A DNA stretch of 64,000 bases. Origin: Lonicera japonica. Taxonomy: Eukaryota; Streptophyta; Magnoliopsida; Dipsacales; Caprifoliaceae. Location of the stretch: assembly GCA_021464415.1 (NCBI GenBank), contig CM038465.1, positions 25,926,990 through 25,990,989 of the forward strand. Reading direction: 5' to 3'. Shown piece after piece: positions 20,302 to 32,172 of the stretch. Position 1 is the stretch's first letter; every line of letters starts with the position of its first letter. The notes beneath the pieces were generated by a model, which was given only the letters and a program-made list of their open reading frames with translations, made no database searches and was not told the origin of the DNA. Made by a program: the position numbers and the translations under genes.

Positions 20302-21464
20302 TACTTTGATAAGAAAGAAGAAGATACGCCTCCTCAAATTAAAACTACATAGAAGTGTTTGGTTGTTTTCTTCTTTAACCGTCAGAGTAATGTATAACTA
20401 TTACATGACAAGACTATGGTTTGACAAAATAGTAATATCTTTGGCGGTGTATAATTCTATCGGTTTAGTGTTCTATTTAGGATGATGATTCTTTGGGTTT
20501 GTGGTTGTGGGTCTTGAAGCACTAGTCCTTCTTTATAGTGTCTGGAGTGCTTTTGGAATTCATTTTTTTATGTGTTTTTGTGTAGTGTGTCTGATCACAG
20601 TTAAGATTGAAGGGGTTCAGTTGGGAATTTTTTAATTTTTATTTTTTGAGTGAAAAGCTAAAGGACAAGGCAAAATCAAAGTCCTTGTTTGAACAATCTT
20701 GTAGTTTGTGTTCTGGAGTCTTAGTTCATAGGGCACTGTCAAAGGATAAAAAGGTTTGTTTTTTCTTTTTCCATAATTTTTTTTATATTAATCTTGAATT
20801 GTAATTATGTTATTGAGTGATTCATTTCAATAAAAACTTTGTGCTAGTGATAGTTATTTGTGCATGTTTCAGTTCTATAATTGTCTGTCTCCAATTTCGG
20901 CAGAATTAATCAAGATATATATAAACAGTAAAAGGCCATTAACAAACTTCTCTAGAGATTAGTGGAGGAATCATTCCCTTAATTATTTGGATATATTATT
21001 GCTCTCATTCTAAACAATATTTATTTTTTGTACATCCTGAATTAGTTGAAGGACGTATATCTCAAATCAATCTGAATTGTTACTTTATTCTGCCATGAAT
21101 GTATAGGGAATCTCATAATTTGTAAAAATATATATACAAAAATTACGTAACTTGATAAGTCAATAACACCTTGCACCTTGATATATGTACATTTCGAATA
21201 TAATTGGAGATGCATAGCATTAGACTTTTTAATTTATTGTTATTTTGTTTCAAAAACAAATGAATGTCTAAATCTCTTTCATTTACTACACTATAACAAA
21301 TAAGTCCTACCAATAAAATTAACTAGAGTTACTACTACGTAGATATAACCATTTTTCTTGGAGAGTTTAATTTTGTTGGCCGTGGAGTTCATTACACCGT
21401 GTTATTTTTTCCTTATAATGACACTAATGCTTTACTTTGTGCCTTTCTTGACTAATTTGTGTAG
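20302..21464. other. Spacer between WD40 fragment and transposase
   Basis: Mostly AT-rich. An exon-like open stretch at about 20655-20755 (KLKDKAKSKSLFEQ, CSLCSGVLVHRALSKDKK) ends at a GT-like donor (AAG/GTTTGT). I do not recognise it. It could be another fragment of a captured gene or of the transposon leader. Confidence 0.35.
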
Positions 21465-22204
21465 ATATGGATCGTGTTATTTATGAAAGGAGGAGAAAGA
21501 TAATTGTTTTCTGTGAGGCTATTAGAAGTTTAGTGAATGTCGTAGGAATGTTTTATATGATTATTTGTGTTCATGCAATGGCACATCGTAAAAAAAAAAA
21601 CGATTAGGAAATAAACTTTTTAGTAGGGAAACAATGCGTTTATTAACCATGTATACCATGGTTTATGCAAGTGATAGTACTTGTATTGAGAACCTTTGAA
21701 TGGATCGATATACGTTTAACAAACTTTGTCATATGCTTTACACACATACTATGTTAAGGGACACAAGGAATATACATGTCCAAGAGATGGTTGCAATTTT
21801 CTTGTACATACTTGCCCACCATGTTAAAAACAGAGTATGTGTTTGAGAGTTCAAACATTCAGGAGAGACAATTAGTCAATATTTTAGAAAGGTGTTGAAT
21901 GGAGTTATACTTTTGCAACAACATTTACTTAACACACCGAAGGCAGTTTCTGAGGACTCTCAAGATTTCAAGTGGAAATGGTTTAAGGTATATAAACGTC
22001 TTTTGTCTTTCAAAATATTATTTCGAATTAACATTAAATAGTCATCTTTGCATGATGTAAACTTACGATTTTTCTTAAATATTGTAGAATTGTTTAGGGG
22101 CATTAGATGGAACATATATATATCAGGATCAAAGTGCCACAAGTTGACAAACCTAGATATCATACGAGGAAGGCTAATATTGCTACAAATGTCCTAGGTG
22201 TTTG
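21465..22204 (+). pseudogene. Harbinger transposase, N-terminal half
   Basis: The exon follows an acceptor-like GTGTAG (21459-21464), with an ATG at 21467. Recognisable blocks are DRYTFNKLCHMLYTHTMLRD, VAIFLYILAHHVKN, SGETISQYFRKVLNGVI and WKWFK. An intron of about 100 bp (21988-22087, GT...AG) precedes NCLGALDGT, which holds the first catalytic aspartate of DDE_4 transposases. Stops and a slip in an AT run near 22115 break the frame. Coding sequence stops at 22204, where a copia LTR begins, and resumes at 31348 with a duplicated GTTTG. Role: cut-and-paste transposase. Confidence 0.85.
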
Positions 22205-23510
22205 TGTTAGAGTGATATACTAAAAGCCATGATTTTATTATTATTGGTTTTGATATGTTATATAGACTTGGTTTTACTATTTAAATGAGAATCTTTATGG
22301 GCAATGGTTGCATTATATTATCTATTTAAATATTGTGCATGTGTGTCTTTTATTCCATATAGTAGATGATTTGGTGTGTAGAGTATAGCTTACACACAGA
22401 GGATCATATCATTGGTTCTTATGGAATATAAGTTTATTAGTCCATGGTCTTAGATGGAATTGGACAACCATCGGTAGGATTGTAGCATAAGTTTTAGTAG
22501 TTTATCTTGACTACAAGAAACGATAGAGTTTTAACTCGTTGTGCTAGTACACTTTGTGTGTATTGAACAGGACCAGTTTGGGTTAATTGTTTTTAAACTA
22601 ACTATATAAAATAATTTAAAATTCCTTGGTTATTATGATTACTTATGCTATTAATCTTGAAATAATTAATAGACATATATATGTAGTGTTTGTTGTTTTG
22701 ACTCATTAAGAGTGAGATTCATTTATGGATCAGTATTCTTCGTGAATTGGATGGCGACACTATATGTATGATGAATATTAATTATTGACGGAATCCACGT
22801 CCCGGTATAGGGATTGCTGATAACCCCTTGAGAAACTTATAAGTTTTGATCATGTCAAACCTTGCAGGTGGATTATGTTAATCCGACATGTCAAATAAGT
22901 TAAGTGGTGCGCTCAAGGATTAAGAAGTCATTTAAATATAATTGTCAGTAATTTAATTTAAATGGCGGTTATATGAAATCTTAACGTGGTGAGAATAATA
23001 AGTATTTAATAATAAGGAGCTAGAAATATAATTTTTGAGATAAGGACGGGAGTGCAATTATAATTCTTTAGTGGTGTGAATTATAATTTATGGAAGGAAT
23101 AAATTCTTAATCGAATTAGGATTCTAGTTTTCTATAGTAAGCCCAAACACTTATTTCTCCTTAGGGTCCCTATCATAGCCTTATATATATGCCAGCCTTG
23201 CCTCTTTTCTCGACACAATAATTCTCACGAATTGAGGGTTTGTGCCGTAGAGAGTAGAAAGGGAGATCTTGGTGATACCGCAGCCCACACTCGGTACAGG
23301 ATTGCACGGCTAAAGGAATACGATAGAAGATCTTGAGGTTCTATGAGCCCGTGTTCTCGATTCGTATCCACCAATCCCTGTTCGTGTTAAGACGAGATTA
23401 AACCAGAGAGATCTCGAAGGTAAAATCCAATTCTGCACCAGGGTTTTACATAAAAAAAATTGTTCGGTCTATACGCAATATTAAACGATTCTAGAACTAA
23501 GTTTCCATCA
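22205..23510 (+). repeat. Copia 1 5' LTR
   Basis: TGTTAGAGTG...TTTCCATCA, about 1.3 kb, followed after one base by the primer-binding site. It is closely similar to the Copia 2 3' LTR at 17609. Its last 120 bp match 31210-31347. Confidence 0.9.
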
Positions 23511-23512
23511 AT

Positions 23513-23524
23513 TGTTATCAGAGC
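23513..23524 (+). promoter_or_regulatory. Copia 1 primer-binding site
   Basis: TGTTATCAGAGC, two bases after the LTR, is one mismatch from the TGGTATCAGAGC initiator-tRNA-Met site used by most plant copia elements. Confidence 0.8.
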
Positions 23525-25116
23525 GATTGGTTTTTATTTAATAATGCGTACGGATTGAACTAACCATGTTGTCCAGTTTAAATCGATTCATGCATATTAA
23601 TAATGTGTAGAACGTAGAACTCGCTAAACCTTGTTTTGCAGTGTTCTTGTCCCGCTATTATGGTCACGTAATTCTGTTTTATGTGATTGGATCCCACGAT
23701 GGTTTTATTCGTGGTTACTTTAATGTGCGTGATGATTTGATTTTATCATGGTTGTAATCGTAAATTTAATTTAGATCAGTTATGTGAACTCTTTGAATAG
23801 AGGCATATGATCTATGTAATTAATTCGATTTTGATTTCGATATATTAGATCAATTATGTGAACTCCTTAAACAGATGCATAGAATCTATGTAATTAATTT
23901 CGATTTCGATTTAGATAGAATAGTTCATGTGTGAACTCCTTACATGGAGGCATAGGACTTTGTATCTAAAGACTGTTGTCTCTTTAACGAAGATGGGGCA
24001 GGAAGTTGAAGAATGCATTTTTACCACGGAGATCGATTCAGAAATTAATCGAAATTCTTGGTTTCTAATGGGGCGCTGCCCCGCACCACGTGACCTGATC
24101 GGGCAGGTTGATCCCCGTCATAGTCAGCGAAGTGGCAACATTGGTCGTGGCAGTTTCCTAACGGACTAGGGAGAAGCTTAGACCATAATAGTAGGGATTT
24201 ATTCTTTTCTTATTATTGAATAGTTTGATGCTTTGTGTGATTGTGTGTTTGGTAGTATATGTTTAATTATTAGGTTTCCTTATAATTTTGGACAGCATGG
24301 ATACATGACCACACCTAGATCACGTTTTGATTAATACTTGTCAATTATTAATTGGGTATATATATAAGTATTGTGCAATTGCAATTTTTTTTTTAAAAGG
24401 TTGTAAAATAATTTTAGTGCACATAGGTCTTATGTTTCATACCCTTGTATTATAATTGACTAGAATTGAACATATTTTTTTATAACCCTTAGATAATAAT
24501 GTTTTAAATACTAAGTGGGTGAGGGATTTTTTTTCCACATAAATATCCCACAGTCTCCAACATTGATTTGTAGATGATATAGTTTATTCTTTGTGTGAGT
24601 TATAGTGCTCACCTCCATATCGGAGAGAATAGATTGTGAAATTATTGTACAAATTTCTTTAAAAGATAATTTAAATGATGTGATTTATTTTTTGTGTGGA
24701 TTTTAGTACCCACCTCTATATCGGAAAGAATAAATTTCAGAATCATTGGATTAAATTAAATGATGGTATACACTTAGATATAAATAATAGCATACTCTCC
24801 AACTGAGTCTCTACTATTATTTATAGGACTGAATGAAGTCAGCTATTTGAAGTTTATTTGACAATAAAGAATTGTCTAGATAGTATATGTTACTTGACAA
24901 TAAAGAATTGTCTAGATAATAAAATTTAATGGGTTTGGACCTGTCTAAAAATAATGAATAATAGACGACCTCACTAACGAGGCATACTTTTCAAGGTTTA
25001 GGCTGCTGGCGAATACTTTTTAAAATAGTAGAGGGTACCATAGTTAAATATAGTGTTCAAAGTTGTGATTGCCCATTATAATTTTTATTATTATTATGTG
25101 ATTCTCAGGATTTAAA
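23525..25116 (+). other. Copia 1 leader with short tandem repeats
   Basis: A non-coding leader of 1.6 kb. A 74-75-bp unit (AGATCAGTTATGTGAACTCC type) repeats at 23773, 23847 and, truncated, 23922. TTGACAATAAAGAATTGTCTAG is duplicated at about 24858 and 24895, and a further imperfect pair spans 24585-24750. No ORF is credible. Confidence 0.65.
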
Positions 25117-25998
25117 ATGACAAGCTCTTTCAACCCACTTTCTATTATACTTAACCAAAAAAAATTGACTGGACCTAATTATATTGACTAGAAAAGGAAT
25201 TTGAATATTATGCTTACTGTTGAAGAGTACAAGTTTGTGCTCATTGAGGTTTGTCCAGAAGAACCTGGTGAGGAGGCGACCGAAGAGGAAACCCAGGCTT
25301 ACCGAAAGTGGAAAAAGGATGTTGAGATGGTGCGGTGTTACATATTTTCTTCTATGTCAAATGTGCTGCAACATCAGCATGAATCTTTAGCCACCGCTTA
25401 TGACATAATGCTGAACCTCAAAGATATGTTTGGGGATCAGGATCGTGCCGCAAGGCAGGTTGCGATGAATGGCCTCATGAACACAACAATGGCTGAAGGA
25501 ACCCGAGTTAGGGATCATGTTCTGAAGATGATTGGTCTTCTGAATGAACTAGAGATCCTTGGAGCAGAAATCGATGGGGAAACTCAGGTTGATAGTGTTC
25601 TCCAGTCGTTGCCGGATTCATTTAAGGGATTCCGATTGAATTCTAACATGAATAAGTTTAAATGTTTGTTGTCGGAACTTCTTAAAGAACTCCAAGCAGC
25701 TGAGGGACTTCTTAGTAAGTCAGCTAGTGCTCTGCTGGCTGAGAAAGCTTCTACATCTAAGCCTACAAGCAAGAAAAAGAAGAAGAAGAAGAAGAATAAC
25801 GCACAAGCTGCAGTCCCACAAGGAACAGCACGTGCAGCAGTCGCTGGACCTCAAGGAGGAGTGAAAAAGCCTGTAGGCAAGTGTTTTCACTATAAGCAGA
25901 AAGGGCACTGGAAGAAGGATTGTCCCCGTTTCCTAAACCGCCAGAACAAAGAAGGTAAATTTCATTTATTAGTTGTTGAAACTTGTTTAGCGGTATGA
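25117..25998 (+). pseudogene. Copia 1 gag
   Basis: The likely start is the ATG at 25117, just after an acceptor-like TTCTCAG, reading TSSFNPLLSIILNQ. A TAG at 25189-25191 stands where copia gags have a tryptophan. The frame then stays open to the TGA at 25996-25998. It contains the UBN2-type gag (AYDIMLNLKDMFGDQDRAAR, VRDHVLKMIGLLNELEILGA), a lysine run near 25777-25797, and a zinc knuckle CFHYKQKGHWKKDC in which the second cysteine is tyrosine, fitting a G-to-A change. Gag would form the particle and bind RNA. Confidence 0.88.
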
Positions 25999-26982
25999 TC
26001 TACCAGTACCTGGTGTGTAGATTTGGGAGCCACTAATCATGTCTGCAATACTTTGCAGGGGTTCCAGGAAACCAGACAACTTAGGAATGGAGAAATTTTT
26101 CTACACATGGGTAATGCAACAAAGGTGGCAGCAGCTGCAGTAGGAGATATTTATCTTCAGTTTAGTGAGGATAGGAATTTAGTTATTAAGGATTGTTTAT
26201 ATATACCTTCCATTAGAAGGAATTTAATTTATGTTTCTAGATTGGTTGAGGACAAATATTTTGTTCATTTTAATAATAAATTAGTTATTATTAGAAAAAA
26301 TAAACAGTTTATTTATTCTGGTACATTGGTGAATGATCTCTATATAATAAATCCTGACTTGTCTACATTGCAACTATATGAATTGAATAGCACTAATAGT
26401 TTACCAATTAAGAAAAAGGAACCTTCAAAGATGAATCAAACATATCTTTGGCACTTACGCCTTGGTCATATTAATCTAAAAATAATTCAAAGACTGGTCG
26501 AAAATGGGCCATTAGGTTCATTGGAAGTGGAGGCACTTCTAGTTTATGAATCTTATTTAGAAGGTAAAATGACTAAGAGACCATTCTCGGCAAAAGGCTA
26601 TAGCGCTAAAGAACAGTTAGAACTGGTTCATTCTGATTTGTGTGGTCCCATAACTGCCCAGGCTAGAGGTGGCTTTGAGTATTTCATCACATTCACTGAT
26701 AATTACTCAAGGTATGGATACATTTACTTAATGCGACGAAAGTCTGAAGCCTTTGAGAAATTCAAAGTATTCAAGGCAGAAACGGAGAAACGTCTAGAAA
26801 AATGTATCAAAACACTACGATCAGATCGTGGTGGTGAATATCTCTTAGAAGAGTTTAGGGAATACTTGTCAGAGAATGGGATTACATCCCAGTTGTCTAC
26901 ACCGGGTATGCCACAGCAGAATGGTGTAGCAGAAAGAAGGAATAGGGCTCTTATGAAAATGGTAAGATCTATGATGAGTTAT
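25999..26982 (+). pseudogene. Copia 1 protease, GAG-pre-integrase and integrase core (3' truncated)
   Basis: In frame with gag after the TGA. The protease begins STWCVDLGATNHVCN; the catalytic D-S-G is changed to DLG. A GAG-pre-integrase domain follows (YLWHLRLGHINL near 26440). The integrase core has D in HSDLCGP and in LRSDRGGEY, and E in NGVAERRN, so the DDE triad is intact. The sequence stops at 26982 in the helix after the core, exactly where the Tat B LTR begins. Confidence 0.88.
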
Positions 26983-28745
26983 TATGAACATCTCATTTTG
27001 CGACCCCCGCAAGAATCTCGAACTCCAAATAAATAAGCACGCCTGCATGCACGAGCATTCCTAGATGCATATATTATGCACATGTCATAAGGTCGAAGAA
27101 GGAAGCCAAAAGGACCCCGGATGAGAAGTTACATAATTATTGAAAATTGCCGAAACCGAAAACCGTCAAAACTCTTGGAAACTTTTGAAGGAGAGTTACA
27201 CATTTCGGATCATCCTCAAACTTTGAGAGTTGTTAGACACTACCATAAGGAATATCATACTCGAAAATTATGAATTTTGTCAGTAGATAGTTCTTATCAT
27301 CAGCAAGAACATATTAAAATTTTAGCTTTGTCGGACATGGGATCCTCAAGAATCAATTTGTCTACCTTGCAATTTTAGTCGAAATGTCATTCGGAGAAAA
27401 TTAAAATAAATATTGGCCTTCCCAAATTCTGATCGACCTCAAATTTGTACACGAGCTAGAAAACATTTTGAGGGAAAACATATCCAAAATTCAGCATAAT
27501 CCAACGGCTAGAAGTTCAGTTCTTGAGGTTGTTGTACGTAAGTACGTTTCCTATGCGGGAACAAACTCTTTGTACCAATTCGAGGAGACCGAGTCCTTTC
27601 TGAACTCCAATCGTCCTGAAATTTTTACACAATCTAGAGGACTTCTATTTCAAACACATATCCGAAAATCAGGATTATCCAACAGTGGGAAGGTTTCGCG
27701 ATATGCTCCAAGAGTCCTAGTTGCGATATCTTTTCTTGCTCTCCAAGTATTTTTTTCAATTATAAATAGACCCCCCTCCATTCATTATTTTCATCAACAA
27801 TTAAAGGGATTTCGTGGTACACACCAAGAGATCCTTACTCTCTTCTTCCAAGGAGGCTCAGGTATAATTTTCTCTCTCTTCTTTTATTTATTCGTCGATT
27901 TTATAATTTATACTCTTGTTTGCATAATTTCTATCACTTAATAGCTTTTCAAAACCCTTTTTCAAATTGTTTTTAAAACCAAAGGCGTATAATAAACCCT
28001 AATCCAATTCCAAAATAGTATTATTACTTTCCTACTTTTCCAAAAGCCCGGATTAGCGGTATTGTTATACGAAGGAATCGATAATCGCTACAAATCTAAT
28101 CTAACTCATAGATTGCGGTGTGTATGTGATAAATACTTGATTATGAGAGCACTAGTGCCATTTGTACCGGTTTAATCAATAGACTATGGTATACGATCGG
28201 CCAAGTCACCTCATATCATATCGAGTATAAGATCCCACATTAAATCAGTTTTCGAAAAGCCCAATGCTTTATAAAATCACTTGTTTCATTGCATCTATTA
28301 TTATTAAACTCTCTTTTTCAAATAATACACACACATTTATTTTTTTAAATCATGGGCGAATTAGGAAACACATCGTTTTCATCCCACCCCCAAAATTCCA
28401 ATTTCTAAGGCAAGCACGAAAAGCTGTAAAGTAATAGTAATAACATGCAAGAACTAAATTATAATACACGCATATCCTACTCAAGAGACCGAAAGGGCGA
28501 ATTGAGTGCCTAACACTTTCCCGATTCGTAACTTAATCCCCGAACCTTCGTATCAGCTAGTTTCGCATACATTGTGTATAAGAGGATATTTAGTCCATGA
28601 ATACGTCTCTTTTATACAAACCTTTTTTTTGTTTGTTTAGTAAAACAAACTGGCAACTCTTATTCTTTTCAAAATTAATTTTCAAAGCAACAACGGAATC
28701 GCCGCCCACGAGGACCCCCGGGCGTCGAGAACGCGGGTTCTCACA
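26983..28745 (+). repeat. Tat B 5' LTR
   Basis: Begins TATGAACATCTCATTTTGCG (the family start is TGTGAAC, seen at 50154) and ends CGGGTTCTCACA at 28745. It aligns along most of its length with the solo LTR at 50154-52496, and shares GACCCCCGCAAGAA and the terminal TTCTCACA with the Tat A LTR. A 157-codon frame at 27468-27941 lies wholly within this LTR and is not a gene. Confidence 0.87.
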
Positions 28746-28746
28746 G

Positions 28747-28764
28747 TGGCGACTCTGCTGGGGA
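28747..28764 (+). promoter_or_regulatory. Tat B primer-binding site, tRNA-Arg type
   Basis: TGGCGACTCTGCTGGGGA, 1 nt after the LTR end, identical to the Tat A site at 13250-13267 on the other strand. Confidence 0.9.
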
Positions 28765-29866
28765 TTTTTAAGACGATTAGATTCTAAACAAGAGTAGAAT
28801 ATGCGTGGATAATTATTTATGTTTGCATGCTTTGTTTTTGGGCCTTAGTTATAGGATAACATAGTTGTGATTTAGGTGGATACCTAGGTTCCCTTTTTTT
28901 TTTGTAATAATTGTTTGAGAAAAATCTTTTCATATATAAAAATTGAAAGTACCCCCACAAATCCTAAAGCGTTCATCATAATGTACCCCCATAATTGTTA
29001 TTTTGCACGCACCTACTATCATCATGCATTATCGCGAGTGTGAATTTACCCTATCAACCTCGGGACCAAAGTCGTGACTAGGCCGTGGACTTACGGGTCT
29101 ACACTAGCCAAAAGCGCATAGAACCACTCTCCTTGGCCAAGTACCAAACTGAGGTATATCGAATGACGAGAACACTCACGTACCCAGAATGTATATCAAA
29201 AGGTCCTTGCACGTACTCGCCCTTGGGGTATATAGCAAGACCTAGCCAAATAGGATGGAGCCTTAAACCTTACCCTTTTCAACCACGCTTGGATATAGGA
29301 TGCGTCAGCCTAGTACACACGAATTTTTGCATGTTTTCTTGACCGTCGGTCGTGAGATTAGTGAACAAAAGGCCTTGTCATACATACCAACTCCTGGTTT
29401 GGCAAGTACGGCCGGGGGTTGTCCAATCCCGTCTGTAGGAATCCCTCACTAAAACACGTTAGGGAGAATTTTCCTGTCACTATTTCCATGAAAAGCAACT
29501 TTAAGAAGAGAGAACTTCCGGATCTTAAAAAAAGATTTTTTAAAAGATTTCTAAAAAATCAAGTCATTTTCCAAAATAAATTTTTAAAATCGGAAGGTTA
29601 TAAGGCCACCCCAGGAATTCATATTCCTACCTTAAACCTATCCACGGGGCTCTCAAGTTGTTGTCGTCGGTTTGTTTTTGCTAATCACCAAAAAGTGATT
29701 TTCGATTTTATTTTTCTGTCGAGTCATAGCTTTTTCGATAATTATGCAACTCATGGCAAAATATTAATTTTTCGGTCAAAACTCCCACTTCTTTCTCCCC
29801 ATTCTTCTCCACGCTCAGATTATTTTTCGCACTAGTCGATTCACAAGATCAGACTTACCACCGATC
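28765..29866 (+). other. Tat B leader
   Basis: About 1.1 kb between PBS and gag, the same length class as the Tat A leader. The block 29125-29265 matches 12700-12900 (minus strand), and GGCAAGTACGGCC near 29401 also has a Tat A counterpart near 12565. No long ORF. Confidence 0.65.
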
Positions 29867-31200
29867 ATGCCTTTTCATCACAACACTGAGCTATCGATCG
29901 AGCTAACTGGGGTCAACAATACTGAGGATAACCATGATGAAGCCTCTCGTACAGCGGATCCGCCGCCTGGTCCCGTTCTCCCACAAACCGAGGGTGGCAC
30001 CTTAACCCTTGAACACTTTTACCATTTAATCCAGGATCTGACCCAGTCTATGGCCATCATGAAAAATCACCAAGCTGCCACCCAAGCTCGTTTAGACACC
30101 CTAATCGCTACCAAAACACGAGCTGAACCAAACCAACCCAACCCAAATCCATACCCAACCGAATAAAACCAAACCCGAGGCCCAGTAACTCCGCCTAACA
30201 TCCACCTCCCAGTTCATACCAACATTAACCCCCCACCTCTTGTGGTCCCTGCCAACGTCGATATACCACCAGTGCAAGATCTCGAAGCCACCCGGCTGAA
30301 CCCTGAACATAACTAACTCCTTCAAAACCACAATCCTGAAGCCATCCCAGATAAAGTTTCAAACCAGGGCCGATACCCCGAAACCGTAATCGATCAGGCT
30401 GAAGAGAATGAGGCAATTACCACCCTTAAGGATCAGATAAAAGCTTTAAACCAGATGAATGCTCTAAACCAGAGAGTGGCCGAAAGGCTGATGACATCGT
30501 CGATCTTCAAAACCTATCTCTTTACCCAGATGCCCGTTTGCCTATTGGTTTCAAAATCCCTCACATTAAGAAGTTCTTTGGGAATACTCCACCTCACCTG
30601 CACCTTAGAGCCTATGTTCGAACCATGCAATTATATGGATTGAAATAGGATCATTTGTCCTTAAGTTTTCATCAGTCTCTCACCGGATCAGCCCACAGTT
30701 GGTTTTTGAGTTTAGAGAAGCACCGAGTGGCCGATTGGAAAAGTATAGTGAAAGAGTTCATAGAACATTATAAGTCCAACGAAGAACTCAAAGTCACCCA
30801 TAAGAATCTCGAGATGACAAAACAGAGAAAAAACGAGAATGTCAGTGACTTCATCACTCGCTGGAGAGAGTTAGCATCCTAATTGGTTGTCAGGATCCCT
30901 GAGGATGAGCAGTTGGGGATAATTGTCAAGAACTTCAAACCCGAGATCTGAAGCGGCATGGGTCACCAATACTTCGACCGATATAAGGCCTTAATGCATG
31001 TAGCTAATGAGACCGAGGAAGAACTTGCCCAAGTTGCCGAGGCTAAGAAAACCTCTTCTCAATTTGAGAAGATCACCCCAGCCATCGATCAAGTACAGTC
31101 TTACCAAAGCTCGAATCCTCATCAACAAACCAGCTTCCATTATCCACGACAACAAGGGCCGAAAAAGAGTAACAGTAAAAAGAGCTATCGTCTCTTCTAA
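29867..31200 (+). pseudogene. Tat B gag (broken, 3' truncated)
   Basis: The ATG at 29867 begins MPFHHNTELSIELTG, with a Pro/Asn-rich N-terminal part to 30166. After several stops and frame losses the gag core appears at 30655-30882 (HQSLTGSAHSWFLSLEKH, KEFIEHYKSNEELKVTHKN, FITRWREL) and at 30958-31200. It is clearly homologous to the Tat A gag core but well diverged. The sequence ends in the deletion junction. No protease or pol remains. Confidence 0.85.
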
Positions 31201-31208
31201 TGCCTATC

Positions 31209-31347
31209 GACTTCGCTGTTCGTGCTGAGACGAGATTAAACCAGAGAGATCTCGAAGGTAAAATCCAATTTCGCAGTAGGGTTTTACATAAAAAATTCGT
31301 TTGGTCTATACGCAATATTAAACGATTTTGGAACTAAGTTTCCATTA
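31209..31347 (+). repeat. Copia 1 3' LTR, terminal remnant
   Basis: Matches the last 130 bp of the 5' LTR (23378-23510), including GACGAGATTAAACCAGAG and CTATACGCAATATTAAACGA. The terminus is TTTCCATTA instead of TTTCCATCA. The TSD GTTTG follows directly. Confidence 0.88.
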
Positions 31348-31993
31348 GTTTGCTCTTATGACATGCAAATTAATTATGTCTTGTCGGGATGGGAAAGATC
31401 TGCACAAGACTCATGAGTGCTTAGGGATGTTATTAGTCGTCCCAATGGTTTGGTAGTACCTAATGGTATGTTACTAACTAATAAACATATGAAAACTTTA
31501 TTTGTAAGTGTTATCCACTAATAATTAATTCATTCAATCTTTAGGTTGCTATTACCTTGTTGATGCTGGGTATCCAAATGGTAAGGGATTCCTTGCTCCT
31601 TTTAGAGGCCAACGGTATTACTGGAATGATTGGAGTGGTAATTATCAACCTCAAACTCCTGAGGAGTTCTTCAATATGAAACACTCCAGTGCTAGGAATG
31701 TCATCAAAAGATGTTTTGGGTTGCTTAAGTTAAGATGGGCTATATTAAGGAGCCCTTCATGGTATCCAATAAGGATACATAATTGGATAATTATTGCTTG
31801 TTGTCTCTTACATAATCTTATAAGGCGAGAAATGACAAATGATCCTCTAGAAACTGAGTTGGAGGAAGATGAGGAGAACCATTTTTTTTTTATGATCCAG
31901 TTGGTGAACCAATCACTTACATTGATTCATGTGAGGAGTGGACAAATTTTCGTGCAAATGTACAATGAGTGGATGGCATCAAGGAATGCCTAG
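31348..31993 (+). pseudogene. Harbinger transposase, C-terminal half, catalytic Glu replaced
   Basis: Coding sequence resumes after the TSD: VLSGWERSAQDS, a stop, then VISRPNGL. An intron of about 80 bp (31466-31544, GT...TTTAG) precedes CYYLVDAGYPNGKGFLAPFR, which holds the second catalytic aspartate. Then come NMKHSSARNVIKRCFGLLKL, where DDE_4 enzymes have the third acidic residue (VIER) but this copy has Lys, and IIIACCLLHNLIRREM. The stop is at 31991-31993. The Glu-to-Lys change (GAA to AAA) would abolish catalysis independently of the copia insertion. Confidence 0.85.
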
Positions 31994-32172
31994 ATCAACG
32001 CCTTGTTGTTTTGCATTTATGTTTTATGATTGTAACCATCTATTTATTAGAGTTTATGATAACTACTTTATTTATTATTGTTAATCAACTATTATATTAA
32101 GTCAATTATGATGCGTTGGATTTCTTTATTAATAAACCACAGTATCATGTCATTTTTTTTGCACATAGGATA

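Larger units (their letters stand above)
26983..31208 (+). mobile_element. Tat B: truncated Tat-lineage element nested in Copia 1
   Basis: Contains a 5' LTR, tRNA-Arg-type PBS, leader and the start of gag, then ends in a junction with the Copia 1 3' LTR near 31208. Everything from late gag onward, including the Tat 3' LTR, and the Copia 1 RT-RNaseH are gone, so one deletion probably removed both. The expected TSD is GTTAT (26978-26982); the partner was deleted. Confidence 0.82.
22205..31347 (+). mobile_element. Copia 1: Ty1/copia element inserted in the transposase, TSD GTTTG
   Basis: Begins TGTTAGAG at 22205 and ends ...TTTCCATTA at 31347. GTTTG is duplicated at 22200-22204 and 31348-31352, and the Harbinger coding sequence continues across the site. 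It contains the 5' LTR, a PBS, gag and protease-integrase up to 26982, where Tat B is inserted. RT, RNase H and most of the 3' LTR are missing through a deletion ending near 31210. Confidence 0.9.

Noticed and set aside
23927..24169. 80-codon plus-strand frame in the Copia 1 leader
   Set aside because: Falls between the PBS and gag, begins inside a tandem repeat, and has no family resemblance.
27468..27941. 157-codon plus-strand frame
   Set aside because: Lies entirely inside the Tat B LTR. The homologous solo LTR has the frame broken, and the sequence matches no protein family I know.
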